This document shows, piece by piece, positions 17,903-27,077 of a stretch of DNA of 64,000 bases. How positions within the stretch are numbered: position 1 is the stretch's first letter; each line of letters opens with the position of its first letter. The stretch lies in assembly GCA_022821985.1 (NCBI GenBank), contig JAJECP010000015.1, positions 95,838-159,837 of the forward strand. Reading direction: 5' to 3'. Origin of the DNA: Acidimicrobiia bacterium (GTDB lineage Bacteria; Actinomycetota; Acidimicrobiia; Acidimicrobiales; Poriferisodalaceae). Position numbers and translations under genes: made by a program. Below the pieces are notes generated by a model. That model was not told the DNA's origin, ran no database searches, and saw only the letters and a program-made list of their open reading frames with translations.

Positions 17903-18341
17903 GCTTACGATCTCAGGGTCCAGCGTTCTGCGTCCACTTGCCACATGGCGCTCCGTTCGCTCCAGCGTATGCGTCCTGTGTCGGCCGCAACGTCCGGATA
18001 GCGCTGCGGAACCTGAATTCTGATGGGGTCGATGCTGCGCTTGAACCCGGCCTGTTCGAGCTATGCGTCGGTCGGCGCTGCGCAGCGGGGCCAGGCAGCC
18101 GTTGGCCATCGCCAGCGCTGTCTCATCGGACACATGCCGCTCTAACTCTGAGCCCATCAGCTCGTGCATCCCCTTCACCGAATGCGGCACGCCGGCCTCG
18201 AGGATCGTGCGCGAACCGCCCGGCACTGTCCCTCGCGGTTATCGGCAACCGCGGAGCCGCGGCGAACGGTCGTTGTCACACCCCTCACGCAAACTGCGGG
18301 AACTGAGCGGATCGGCTCCTCACCGGGCGTGGAGGTGCCGT
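17903..18341. other. Intergenic region of 439 bases between alkB-like and methylase genes
   Basis: The only gene-free gap over 300 bases. It holds the 143-base CinA-gene remnant at 18088-18230. The rest, 17903-18087 and 18231-18341, shows no similarity to other parts of the window that I can see. The last bases carry GGAGG at 18331-18335, the ribosome binding site of the adenine methylase gene. No convincing promoter was identified, although the start of the methylase operon must lie here. Confidence 0.6.
18088..18230 (-). pseudogene. Diverged fragment of a CinA-C gene (matches 16236-16378)
   Basis: Aligns without gaps to 16236-16378 at a constant offset of 1,852 bases, with about 17 differences in 143 (roughly 88% identity by eye). 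In the matching frame it reads PGGSRTILEAGVPHSVKG and HVSDETALAMANGCLA, corresponding to codons 36-83 of the intact gene. It has no start, end or active C-terminus. The divergence means an old duplication, or a remnant of a second CinA gene replaced by the methylase operon. Confidence 0.85.
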
Positions 18342-20030
18342 ATGCGAAAATTCGGGCAGGTGTCAGTGACTTCGACGAACGCAACGTCCTTCGACCCTGC
18401 CGAGCCGGGGTTCGGCTGCATGAGCGACGAGCGCGCCCTGTGTGCTGCGGCGTGGGCGCTGGCTCGCGAAGGCCGCTTGGCCGGTGTGAGCCGCGCCGAA
18501 CAGAAGCTCGTCGAGGCTGCGGCACCATTGCCCGAGCCGAACGTGCTGAAGGGCTTGGACGCTGCGATCCGGGCGGGGGACGACCCATTGGGTGAGACGT
18601 TCGCCTCGCTGCGATCAGCGGCGCAGCGCCGCCTGCGAGGCGCGACGTATACGCCCGCGGCAGTTGTCGAGCCCATGACGGAATGGCTGGCTAACCACAA
18701 GCGGGCAGCGCGAGTCGTTGACCCTGGTGCGGGGTCTGGCCGGTTCCTCTGTGCCGTCGGCCGACGCCTTCCCGATGCGCGCCTCGTGGCTGTCGAGATC
18801 GATCCGCTCGCCGCTCTGACGATTCGGGCGAATCTGACCGTGCTGGGCTTCGACAAGCGCGCAGAGATACACGTCGGTGACTACCGCGCACTTGATTTGT
18901 CGCCTGCGCCTGGCCCGACCGCGTTCATCGGCAACCCGCCCTATGTGCGCCATCACGACATCGATCCCGCATGGAAGGCGTGGCTGCGAGAACGCGCTGC
19001 CGATTTAGACCTCAAGGCATCGGCGCTCGCTGGCTTGCACGTCCATTTTCTGCTCGCCACTGCGCATATCGCGCGCCCTGGCGACTTCGGTGCATTCGTC
19101 ACTTCGTCGGAATGGCTGGACGTCGGCTACGGGCAGCTGGCACGAGACTTGGTGACCGGGCCGCTAGGTGGTCTGTCCCTGCACATCCTCGACGCTCGGA
19201 TGCAGGCGTTCGCAGACGCCGCAACGACGACGACGGTAACCGCCTTCGAGGTCGGCGCGCCACAGCGCCCTATTCGCGTCTGCCGGGTCAAGCGGGTTGA
19301 AGAACTCTGGGGCTTATCCGGAGGCCAGAGCTTCAAGCTCGAGGAACTACGCAGCGAGCGCCGTTGGTCGACGCTGCTGGTGCCTCGCGCGTCGGTTCCT
19401 CGCGACTTCGTGGCGCTCGGTGACCTCTGCCGCGTGCATCGAGGCGTCGCCACCGGTGCCAATGCAACATGGGTGACCTCGCAAGACGACCCGCGGCTGC
19501 CCGCGTCGGTGCTCTACCCCGCCGTCACGAAAGCGTGGGAGCTCTTCGGCGCACCGTCGGGTGTGCTGGCCGACTGTGGCGGTCTGAAGGCCCTGATCAG
19601 TCTGCCCGAAGACCTCGACGACCTCGACGCTACCGAACGCGAGCTAGTGGGGCAGTTCTTGGACACTGCGCGCCAAGCCGGTGTTGCCGACGGCTACATC
19701 GCGCGCCACCGCAAGATGTGGTGGTCGGTCAAGCTGCGCGCGCCCGCGCCGATCTTGGCCACCTACATGGCCCGTCGTCCGTCGGCGTTCGTGCGCAACC
19801 TCGCTGCCGTCCACAACCTCAACAACGTGCATGGCATCTACCCGATCGAGCCGCTGTCTGAGGCAGCACTGTGCAGGTTGACGGAGGCATTGCGCGACCG
19901 CGCTGTCCTCGCAGATGGACGCACCTACGCGGGAGGTTTGACCAAGTTCGAGCCTTCCGAGATGGCACGCATCATGGTCCCGCCGCCGAGCTGGCTTGAG
20001 GCAGACGAGCCGTGGCCCCGCTCGGCGTAG
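18342..20030 (+). CDS. Eco57I-like class I adenine DNA methyltransferase
   Basis: 562 residues from the ATG at 18342, chosen because GGAGG lies 6 bases upstream; the longer frame runs into the CinA remnant. SAM-binding motif I is VVDPGAGSGRFLCAVG near residue 125, then ARLVAVEIDPLAAL. The catalytic motif IV is FIGNPPYVRHHD (NPPY, near 198), typical of N6-adenine methylases. A target-recognition-like region follows from about 320 (ALGDLCRVHRGVATGANATW). No nuclease domain is seen, so this is a methylase alone. First gene of the plus-strand run; the C5 methylase starts 49 bases after its stop. Confidence 0.86.
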   Translation: MRKFGQVSVTSTNATSFDPAEPGFGCMSDERALCAAAWALAREGRLAGVSRAEQKLVEAAAPLPEPNVLKGLDAAIRAGDDPLGETFASLRSAAQRRLRGATYTPAAVVEPMTEWLANHKRAARVVDPGAGSGRFLCAVGRRLPDARLVAVEIDPLAALTIRANLTVLGFDKRAEIHVGDYRALDLSPAPGPTAFIGNPPYVRHHDIDPAWKAWLRERAADLDLKASALAGLHVHFLLATAHIARPGDFGAFVTSSEWLDVGYGQLARDLVTGPLGGLSLHILDARMQAFADAATTTTVTAFEVGAPQRPIRVCRVKRVEELWGLSGGQSFKLEELRSERRWSTLLVPRASVPRDFVALGDLCRVHRGVATGANATWVTSQDDPRLPASVLYPAVTKAWELFGAPSGVLADCGGLKALISLPEDLDDLDATERELVGQFLDTARQAGVADGYIARHRKMWWSVKLRAPAPILATYMARRPSAFVRNLAAVHNLNNVHGIYPIEPLSEAALCRLTEALRDRAVLADGRTYAGGLTKFEPSEMARIMVPPPSWLEADEPWPRSA

Positions 20031-20079
20031 AGTCCACACCCGCGACGGACCGGCGAGGCATGTCGCGAGGGAGCTGCTG

Positions 20080-21210
20080 ATGGCCGCGCAAGAGCAGCAG
20101 ACGATCTTGGACTGCCCAGCAGCCCGGACCCCGACGAGTCCCAGCACGACCGCGGCCCGAGGAACGAGCGGCATCTCGGCCATCGATGTCTTCTGTGGCA
20201 TCGGCGGCCTGTCCTACGGCCTGGCCGCGGCAGGCATCGACGTCGTGGCGGGCATTGACGTGGACGGGTCCTGCCGCTTCCCCTTCGAAGCCAACGTGGC
20301 CGGCGCACAGTTTCTTGAGCGCGACATCCGCGATGTCACGGCGGAGGAGCTGTCCGTCCTGTGGCCCGAGGGCTCGCTCAGGCTCTTGGCCGGATGCGCG
20401 CCGTGCCAGCCCTTCTCGTCGTATCGCAAGGGCGTCAGCCCGTCGAGCGACGACCGATGGGTGCTGTTGCGGGAGCTGGGTCGGCTCGTAGAGGAGACGC
20501 AGCCGGAATTTGTCACCACCGAGAACGTCCCCCGCATTCACGACAAGACCGTGTTCGGTGACTTCGTCGAGATGCTCCATCGCCTCGGTTACTCCGTGGA
20601 CAGCGACATCTGTAAGTGCACCGATTACGGCCTCGCCCAGAGTCGCCGCCGCCTCGTGCTTGTCGCCTCCCGGCTGGGCACTGCCGCGGTCCCGGAAGGA
20701 GACTGGCGGGACCGTCCCGCCAAGACCGTCAAGCAAGCGATTGGGAACCTGCCGCCCATCGGTGCCGGCGATACCCATGAAACCGATCCTGTGCATCGAA
20801 GCCGTGGCCTATCGGCACTCAACCGCAAACGAATGGTTGCGTCCAAGCCAGGCGGCACCTGGCGCGATTGGCCGACCAAGCTGCGAGCGCCCTGCCATCA
20901 GCGGTCCAGTGGGGCTGCGTTCAAGAACGTGTACGCCCGGATGCAATGGGATCGACCGTCCCCGACGATTACGACCTACTTCCACAACTTCGGCGCAGGC
21001 CGTTTCGGCCATCCCCAACAACACCGCACCATCTCGCTGCGAGAGGCCGCCATCCTCCAAGGCTTCCCGAAGGACTACCAATTCGCTCCAGACGGCAATG
21101 TCGTGCCCTTGACGACGCTGGGTCGGCATATCGGCAACGCTGTCCCGCCACCGCTCGGAGAGGCCATTGGCAGAACCTTCCTTAACTCATTGATTGAGGT
21201 GAATGTGTGA
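20080..21210 (+). CDS. DNA cytosine-5 methyltransferase
   Basis: 376 residues from the ATG at 20080, with GAGGGAG about 6 bases upstream; the ORF extension to 19996 overlaps the previous gene. All main C5-methylase motifs are present: I AIDVFCGIGGLSYGLAAAG; IV GCAPCQPFSSYRKG with the catalytic Cys; VI TTENVPRIHD; VIII DYGLAQSRRRLVLVAS; IX-X in SLREAAILQGFPKDYQF and GNAVPPPLGEAIG. It modifies cytosine in an unknown target sequence. Its stop overlaps the start of the GHKL gene (TGATG), implying linked expression and a modification/effector pair. Confidence 0.9.
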   Translation: MAAQEQQTILDCPAARTPTSPSTTAARGTSGISAIDVFCGIGGLSYGLAAAGIDVVAGIDVDGSCRFPFEANVAGAQFLERDIRDVTAEELSVLWPEGSLRLLAGCAPCQPFSSYRKGVSPSSDDRWVLLRELGRLVEETQPEFVTTENVPRIHDKTVFGDFVEMLHRLGYSVDSDICKCTDYGLAQSRRRLVLVASRLGTAAVPEGDWRDRPAKTVKQAIGNLPPIGAGDTHETDPVHRSRGLSALNRKRMVASKPGGTWRDWPTKLRAPCHQRSSGAAFKNVYARMQWDRPSPTITTYFHNFGAGRFGHPQQHRTISLREAAILQGFPKDYQFAPDGNVVPLTTLGRHIGNAVPPPLGEAIGRTFLNSLIEVNV

Positions 21211-23213
21211 TGACGGAACAGCCACCGTTCACCATGAGCATCGACATGTCGGTGCTTGAGGCGCTCGGCATCAAGTTGTACAGCAACGCAGCTGCTGTCC
21301 TTACCGAACTGGTAGCGAACGCGTATGACGCCGACGCAACCTTGGTCCAGATCAGCTGGGACGTGGACGAATCCAGCGTCATTGTTTCTGATAACGGCTG
21401 TGGAATGACACAGCAAGAACTCAATGATCGATTCCTGAAGACCGGCTACCAAAAGCGGCCCGCAGAAGGCCCGCACTCCAAGATATGGAATCGGCCGTTC
21501 ATGGGCCGTAAGGGCATAGGGAAACTGAGCGCGTTCTCTATAGCGGACGAGATCTTTGTCTATACAACTAAGGACGAAGAGAGCATCGGTTGCCGGATCT
21601 CGGTCAGCAAACTGAGGAAGCAGATATCGCTCGGCCTTCCGTACCATCCGGAGAAAGTTGAGATTCCTGAGGAATACTCAGGAGCTGGAACTACGATTGT
21701 TTTGCGGCGACTCACTAGTAAGCGTGTCAGGCTTACTGCGGCAGCGCTTCGTAAGCGACTCGCTCGGAGATTCGACGTACTCGATCAGACGCCGCCGGAA
21801 GAGGGTGGTTTCAGAATCGAAATTGATGGACAACAATTGACATTCGAGGATCGGCAAGAACTCAAGCGGCTCGAATTCCTTTGGGAGTTCGGTGAGCAAC
21901 GGCTGCCTGACCATGCGTTGCCAGCCGGAGTCAAGAGATATGTGATTGGTGAGTGCATGGTCGGAGGCCGAGACGACTGGGAGGTACGTGGCTGGATTGG
22001 CACTGCTCGTACCCCATCAGACCTGGCCGATGACGGCGAGAGTGGTTCGCTCAAGAACATCATGGTGCTGGCCCGAAAGCGCCCTATCCATGAAGGAATA
22101 ATCGACAAGCTAGATTTCTCCCGCGTCTTTGGCAACTACGTCACCGGCCAGATCGAAGCCGATTTCTTGGACGATGACGATGAAGATGACATCGCTACCA
22201 GCGACCGCCAGCGGCTCATTGAGGATGATCCGCGAGTTCAGGGTTTGCATTCCTTTCTGCGCGATGCCTTTCAGGCTGCATCGGAGCAATGGAATGCGGA
22301 GCGTCCGCGGAGAAAGGCACGCGACGCATTCGAAGAATTTCCCGCTCTCAGAGAATGGCATGACTCTCTGCCAGGCTGGCAACACGAGCCTGCGACGAAA
22401 ATGATCTCGACCATTGCGGCCTTGACGCTGGACCAACGCAATGAAAGAGAATATAGAGCGTCGCTGTATCGTTCGGGTGTTCTGGCGTTTGCCCGGATAG
22501 GTTTGCGTGAGAAGTCTGACGAACTTGATCAACTGAGCACGCTCGATGCCGAGCACTTGCTGCAGCTCTTTGGAGCTCAAGGAGAATATGAGGCGAGCCT
22601 TTGGGCCGATATCCTCCGAGGGCGCGTGGGTGCAATACAGAAGCTAGATCAGCTAAGTGATGACAACGAGATTGAACGAGTAGTGCAGGAACATGTTTTC
22701 AGGCATCTGTGGCTCTTGGATCCATCGTGGGAACGGGCCACTGAAGATGCGCATATGGAAAAGAGCCTGCACAGGATAGCTCCAGGCCTGTTTCCTAGGG
22801 ATGTCAAAGGAAACCAAATCGACGGTCGTATCGATATCAGATATCGGGAGGCGGCTGGTACGCATGTAATCGTGGAGCTTAAGCGGTATGACCGCTCTTG
22901 TGATATTGACGAGCTCGTGTCACAAGGGTCAAAATATTTCGATGCACTGAGTTCAGTGTTGGAGCAACAGAACCGCAGCGACGAGCGTATTGATGTCGTT
23001 TTCGTGCTTGGCGGAGCGCCGACAGTCAAGAGCAGACACTCAATGCGCGACGACGATGAATTGATCGCAAATCGACTACGAGAGATTAACGGCCGTTACA
23101 GGTTGTATCGACAGCTCGTTCGCAACGCACTTAAGCAGTACAACGATTATCTCGATGCCACTACACGGGCACATGAGCTGGAGCGCCTATTGACTTCACT
23201 CGACACCGAGTAG
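21210..23213 (+). CDS. GHKL ATPase with probable C-terminal PD-(D/E)XK nuclease domain
   Basis: 667 residues from the ATG at 21210 (a GTG at 21207 adds one). The N-terminal GHKL ATPase is clear: N-box ELVANAYDADA near 33, G1 DNGCGMTQ near 61 and G2 GRKGIGKLSAFS near 98, as in MutL/MORC/Hsp90. An acidic patch DDDDEDD sits near 322. The C-terminus has NQIDGRIDIRY then HVIVELKRYDR (about 536-560), the Asp...Glu-x-Lys order of PD-(D/E)XK nucleases, resembling Shedu/Mrr-type ends. Base composition drops to roughly half GC with AT-ending codons, unlike all neighbours, pointing to recent acquisition. The 1-base overlap with the C5 methylase suggests a restriction-like pair. Confidence 0.8.
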   Translation: MTEQPPFTMSIDMSVLEALGIKLYSNAAAVLTELVANAYDADATLVQISWDVDESSVIVSDNGCGMTQQELNDRFLKTGYQKRPAEGPHSKIWNRPFMGRKGIGKLSAFSIADEIFVYTTKDEESIGCRISVSKLRKQISLGLPYHPEKVEIPEEYSGAGTTIVLRRLTSKRVRLTAAALRKRLARRFDVLDQTPPEEGGFRIEIDGQQLTFEDRQELKRLEFLWEFGEQRLPDHALPAGVKRYVIGECMVGGRDDWEVRGWIGTARTPSDLADDGESGSLKNIMVLARKRPIHEGIIDKLDFSRVFGNYVTGQIEADFLDDDDEDDIATSDRQRLIEDDPRVQGLHSFLRDAFQAASEQWNAERPRRKARDAFEEFPALREWHDSLPGWQHEPATKMISTIAALTLDQRNEREYRASLYRSGVLAFARIGLREKSDELDQLSTLDAEHLLQLFGAQGEYEASLWADILRGRVGAIQKLDQLSDDNEIERVVQEHVFRHLWLLDPSWERATEDAHMEKSLHRIAPGLFPRDVKGNQIDGRIDIRYREAAGTHVIVELKRYDRSCDIDELVSQGSKYFDALSSVLEQQNRSDERIDVVFVLGGAPTVKSRHSMRDDDELIANRLREINGRYRLYRQLVRNALKQYNDYLDATTRAHELERLLTSLDTE

Positions 23214-23244
23214 ACCCAGCCGGACTTGCGATGCACGCCATAGG

Positions 23245-26200
23245 TTGCGCGGCAAGACTCGGGTGCGCCGGTTGCGCAGTGGATCGTTGTGGCTTGCAGA
23301 TCGATCAGGCAGTTCATCGGTGCTGAGGTTCGGGGACATTGCCGCCGGTGTGGATCTGCTCGGGGTGGAACCTGGTGGGGTGGTCACGGTGGTGGCGGTG
23401 CAGTGGCATGGCACGCAGGCGGTCACGCTGACGTATCGGCGGGCGGACGGCACGCTGGGGGAGCGGGTGCTGTTTCGGGACGACGAAGCCGCGCTGCGGC
23501 TGGTGGCGCCGGAGACCAGCGGGTCGTTCACGTTTGACGGGGACGGGTGGCTGTTTCGGTTGGCGGCTGAGGCTCGGCGTATTCGGTTGGCGCACCTGTT
23601 CGATCCGTACTTGGCGCTGGATGCGAGCCGGGTGCGGCCGTTGCCGCACCAGATCGAGGCGGTATACGGGCACATGCTGCCGCGCCAGCCGCTGCGCTTC
23701 CTGCTCGCCGACGATCCGGGCGCGGGCAAGACCGTCATGGCTGGGCTCTACATGAAGGAGCTGATGCTGCGTGGGGCGCTGGAGCGGGCGTTGGTGGTAG
23801 TGCCCGGCAACCTCACAGCCCAGTGGCAGGAAGAACTGCGGGACAAGTTCGACCTGCACTTCGACATCGTGACCAAAGACGACCTCGACGGAGTTGCCAG
23901 CATCAACCCGTTCGAGCGCAAGCGGCTGCTGATCGCCCGCGTCGACCAGATCGCCCGGCGGCAAGAAGAGCTTGGGCCCTACCTGCGTCGTGGCGAGTGG
24001 GACTTGGTGGTGGTCGACGAGGCGCATCGCATGGCGGCGCACTTCTGGGGTGACGAGATTCGCAAGACGCTGCGGTACCAGCTTGGCGAACTGCTCGGCG
24101 AGGCGGCGCAGCACTTGTTGTTGATGACCGCAACCCCGCACAACGGCAAGGAGGAGGACTTCCAGCTGTTCTGCGCGCTCCTCGACAGCGACCAGTTCGC
24201 TGGCCGGTTCCGCGACGGCGTCCACGCGACGGACCCATCGGCATTCATGCGTCGCATGACCAAGGAGCGGCTGCTGACCTTCGAGGGACGGCCGTTGTTT
24301 CCCGAACGCCGCTCCACGACGGTTCGGTACCGCCTGTCCGACGCAGAGATGGCGCTGTACGACGAAGTGACTTCGTACGTGCGCGAGCAGATGAATGCGG
24401 CGGATCGACTGCGCGAAGGCGGTGACGGCCGACGGGGCAACACAGTGGGGTTCGCGCTGACCGTGCTGCAGCGGCGGCTGGCATCGTCGCCAGAAGCGAT
24501 CTACCAATCGCTGCGTCGCCGTCGCCGACGGCTCGAGGCCCGGATAGCCGAAGAACGGCAAGCGGTTCGATCCGCCCGGCTGGGAATGTCAGGCCGCGAA
24601 GAACGCCTGTCACGACTGCTCACCGACGACGGCGACGCATCGACGCTGGACCCCGATGCCTACGACGAACTCGACGAGTCCGAACAGGCGGAAGTAGATG
24701 CCGAGGTCGTGGACGCCGCTACCGCCGCCGCGACTATCGCCGAGCTTGAGGCCGAAGTCAGCACGCTGCGACAGCTAGAGGAACTGGCGCTGCGGCTGCG
24801 TTCCGAGGGCACCGACACGAAGTGGGCACAGCTGTCGCGCACGCTCAGCGACTCCCCGCAGATGCGCTCGCCCGCAGGCGACCGGCGCAAGCTGATCGTG
24901 TTCACCGAGCACCGTGACACCCTCAACTATCTCGTTGACCGGCTGCGGACGTTCCTGGGCTCCGACGAGGCAGTTGTCCACATCTCCGGCGGCACGGGCC
25001 GCGACGAACGTCGCCGCATCCAGCACCGGTTCACCCAAGACCTCGACGTGCTGGTGCTGGTGGCCACCGATGCCGCAGGCGAGGGCATCAACCTCCAGCA
25101 GGCGCACCTGGTCGTCAACTACGACCTGCCGTGGAACCCGAACCGCATCGAGCAGCGCTTCGGGCGGGTCCACCGGATCGGCCAGACCGAGGTATGCCAC
25201 ATGTGGAACCTCGTGGCCGAAGACACCCGCGAAGCGCAGGTGTACGTGCGCTTGCTGGAAAAGATCGAGCAGATGCGTGAGACCTTCGACGGGCAGGTGT
25301 ACGACGTGCTCGGCGAAGTGCTGTCCGGCCGCGAGCTGCGCGGCCTGCTGCTCGAGGCCATCCGCTACGGCGACCGTCCCGACGTACGACGCCGACTCGA
25401 CGAGGTCATCGACGCCGACGTGCCTGCCCGTGTGGAGGCGGCCATCACCGACCCGGTGCTGGCATCGGAGGTGATCGGCTACTCCGATCTGGACCGCATC
25501 CGGCGAGACATGGACGAAGCAGCACTGCGGCGCATCCAGCCCCACTACGTGCGAGCGTTCTTCGAAGCGGCGCTGGTCGACTTGGGCGGCACCATGCAGG
25601 AGAAGGAACCGGGCCGGTTCCAGATTCGCCGGGTGCCACTATCGGTTCGCCAGCACAGTCGATCAGTCGCGTCTCGGGGCGCTACCGCCGTTCTGGAGCG
25701 CTACACGCGCGTCACCTTCGACAAGGACCTGACCGAGGCCACCGGCGTGCCCGACGCCGACCTGCTCGCACCTGGCCATCCGCTGCTCGACGCCGTGGTG
25801 GACCTGACGCTCGAACATCACAGCGACCAGATCCGTCGAGGAGCGGTGCTGGTGGATGATGCCGACGCGGGAACGGTTCCGAGAGTGATGGTGATGCTCG
25901 AGCACGAGGTGGCCGATGCCCGCCCTTCGGCGAGGGTGCCGCACACGGTGGTGAGCCGCCGCTTCGAGTTCGTGGAGCTTCCCGAGACCGGCGAGCCGTC
26001 GGCCAGTTCGCACGCCCGCTACTTGGACTACCGACCGGCGACCGAGGCCGAAGTCGCAGCGGTGGCGCATCTGGTGGAGTGGCAGCGGTCCGAGGGCCGA
26101 AGCGCAGAGACGCTCGGCATGGATCACGCCGTCAACGTGTCGGCACCTGACCACTTGGCCTCTATCCGGGCACGCACGCTGGCTCGGGTGGAGCACACCC

Positions 26201-27054
26201 GCGAGGCGGTGCATCAGCGGCTGACGAAAGAGATCAACCACTGGGACAACCGGGCGGCGCAGTTGCAGCTCGATGTGGATGCCGGCCGAGTACCCAAGAT
26301 GAACGTCGACACCGCCCGCCGGCGTGCCGACGAGTACGAAGCGCGTCTCAAAGAGCGGCTTGCAACGCTGGAGCAGGAACGAGCCGTCAGCGCCTTGCCG
26401 CCGCGGGTGGCGGGCGGTGCCTTCGTGGTGCCCGCCGGCCTGCTGGCAGATCTGCTGTCGGCAGACAGTGAAGTTCTCGACGTTGCCCAGCCTGAGGCTG
26501 CGGTCGGCGACCATCTGTCGAAACGGGAGACTGAGCGTCGAGCCATAGCTGCGGTCCTGGCCGCCGAGACAGATGCGGGGTGGGACGCGGTCGACCTCAA
26601 CGAAGAGCGTCCAAACCATCCAGGCTTCGACATCCGGTCGAGCCGCACCGAGGGCACGGTCACCAGTTTCCGCTACCTGGAGGTCAAGGGTCGGCTGGCT
26701 GGCGCAACCACGGTCACCGTCAGCCGCAACGAGATCCTCACCAGCCTCAACGAACCCGACCGTTGGATTCTTGCCTTGGTCGAAGTGGTGCCCGACGGCG
26801 ACGGAGACCGTGACCGAGTGCGTTACGTGCCAGGACCGCTCGATGTGGGCTCGGAAAACCGCCTGTTCGAAGTCACCAGCGTCAACTTCAACTGGGCCTC
26901 GCTGTGGTCACGCGGCGTGACGCCAGCCGAGTTCGGCAACACACCCGAGGATGCCGCGGCGCACGACGCCGGCACCGGTGCCAACTCTGCGTCCGGTGAT
27001 GCACCGGAGGCCGGCGTCACTGCGAAAGCGGACGCTCCGAGGACTGTCCGATGA
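23245..27054 (+). CDS. SNF2-type helicase with C-terminal DUF3883
   Basis: 1,269 residues if started at TTG 23245; a GTG at 23263 is an alternative. Helicase motifs: I LADDPGAGKTVMAG near 153-166, where the family's usual Glu before Pro-Gly-x-Gly-Lys is replaced by Asp; II VVVDEAHRMAAH near 254; III LLMTATPHNGKEEDF near 292; V-VI VATDAAGEGINLQQAHLV and RIEQRFGRVHRIGQ near 610-650. A coiled-coil-like acidic insert lies between the two lobes. Near 1140-1200 is DUF3883 (RYLEVKGRLAG, VTVSRNEILTSLN), a nuclease-like fold with a Glu-x-Lys. This build is found in DISARM DrmD and BREX type 3 helicases. It ends 23 bases before the DUF1156 gene. Confidence 0.87.
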   Translation: MRGKTRVRRLRSGSLWLADRSGSSSVLRFGDIAAGVDLLGVEPGGVVTVVAVQWHGTQAVTLTYRRADGTLGERVLFRDDEAALRLVAPETSGSFTFDGDGWLFRLAAEARRIRLAHLFDPYLALDASRVRPLPHQIEAVYGHMLPRQPLRFLLADDPGAGKTVMAGLYMKELMLRGALERALVVVPGNLTAQWQEELRDKFDLHFDIVTKDDLDGVASINPFERKRLLIARVDQIARRQEELGPYLRRGEWDLVVVDEAHRMAAHFWGDEIRKTLRYQLGELLGEAAQHLLLMTATPHNGKEEDFQLFCALLDSDQFAGRFRDGVHATDPSAFMRRMTKERLLTFEGRPLFPERRSTTVRYRLSDAEMALYDEVTSYVREQMNAADRLREGGDGRRGNTVGFALTVLQRRLASSPEAIYQSLRRRRRRLEARIAEERQAVRSARLGMSGREERLSRLLTDDGDASTLDPDAYDELDESEQAEVDAEVVDAATAAATIAELEAEVSTLRQLEELALRLRSEGTDTKWAQLSRTLSDSPQMRSPAGDRRKLIVFTEHRDTLNYLVDRLRTFLGSDEAVVHISGGTGRDERRRIQHRFTQDLDVLVLVATDAAGEGINLQQAHLVVNYDLPWNPNRIEQRFGRVHRIGQTEVCHMWNLVAEDTREAQVYVRLLEKIEQMRETFDGQVYDVLGEVLSGRELRGLLLEAIRYGDRPDVRRRLDEVIDADVPARVEAAITDPVLASEVIGYSDLDRIRRDMDEAALRRIQPHYVRAFFEAALVDLGGTMQEKEPGRFQIRRVPLSVRQHSRSVASRGATAVLERYTRVTFDKDLTEATGVPDADLLAPGHPLLDAVVDLTLEHHSDQIRRGAVLVDDADAGTVPRVMVMLEHEVADARPSARVPHTVVSRRFEFVELPETGEPSASSHARYLDYRPATEAEVAAVAHLVEWQRSEGRSAETLGMDHAVNVSAPDHLASIRARTLARVEHTREAVHQRLTKEINHWDNRAAQLQLDVDAGRVPKMNVDTARRRADEYEARLKERLATLEQERAVSALPPRVAGGAFVVPAGLLADLLSADSEVLDVAQPEAAVGDHLSKRETERRAIAAVLAAETDAGWDAVDLNEERPNHPGFDIRSSRTEGTVTSFRYLEVKGRLAGATTVTVSRNEILTSLNEPDRWILALVEVVPDGDGDRDRVRYVPGPLDVGSENRLFEVTSVNFNWASLWSRGVTPAEFGNTPEDAAAHDAGTGANSASGDAPEAGVTAKADAPRTVR

Positions 27055-27077
27055 TTCAGCGAGATGGGGCCGTGTAG

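Noticed and set aside
17903..18226. AlkB-like gene starting at 18226 with a CinA-like N-terminus, i.e. a fusion
   Set aside because: AlkB similarity starts at 17902; the stretch between is Arg-rich and unconserved, and the CinA part is a truncated remnant without its active end.
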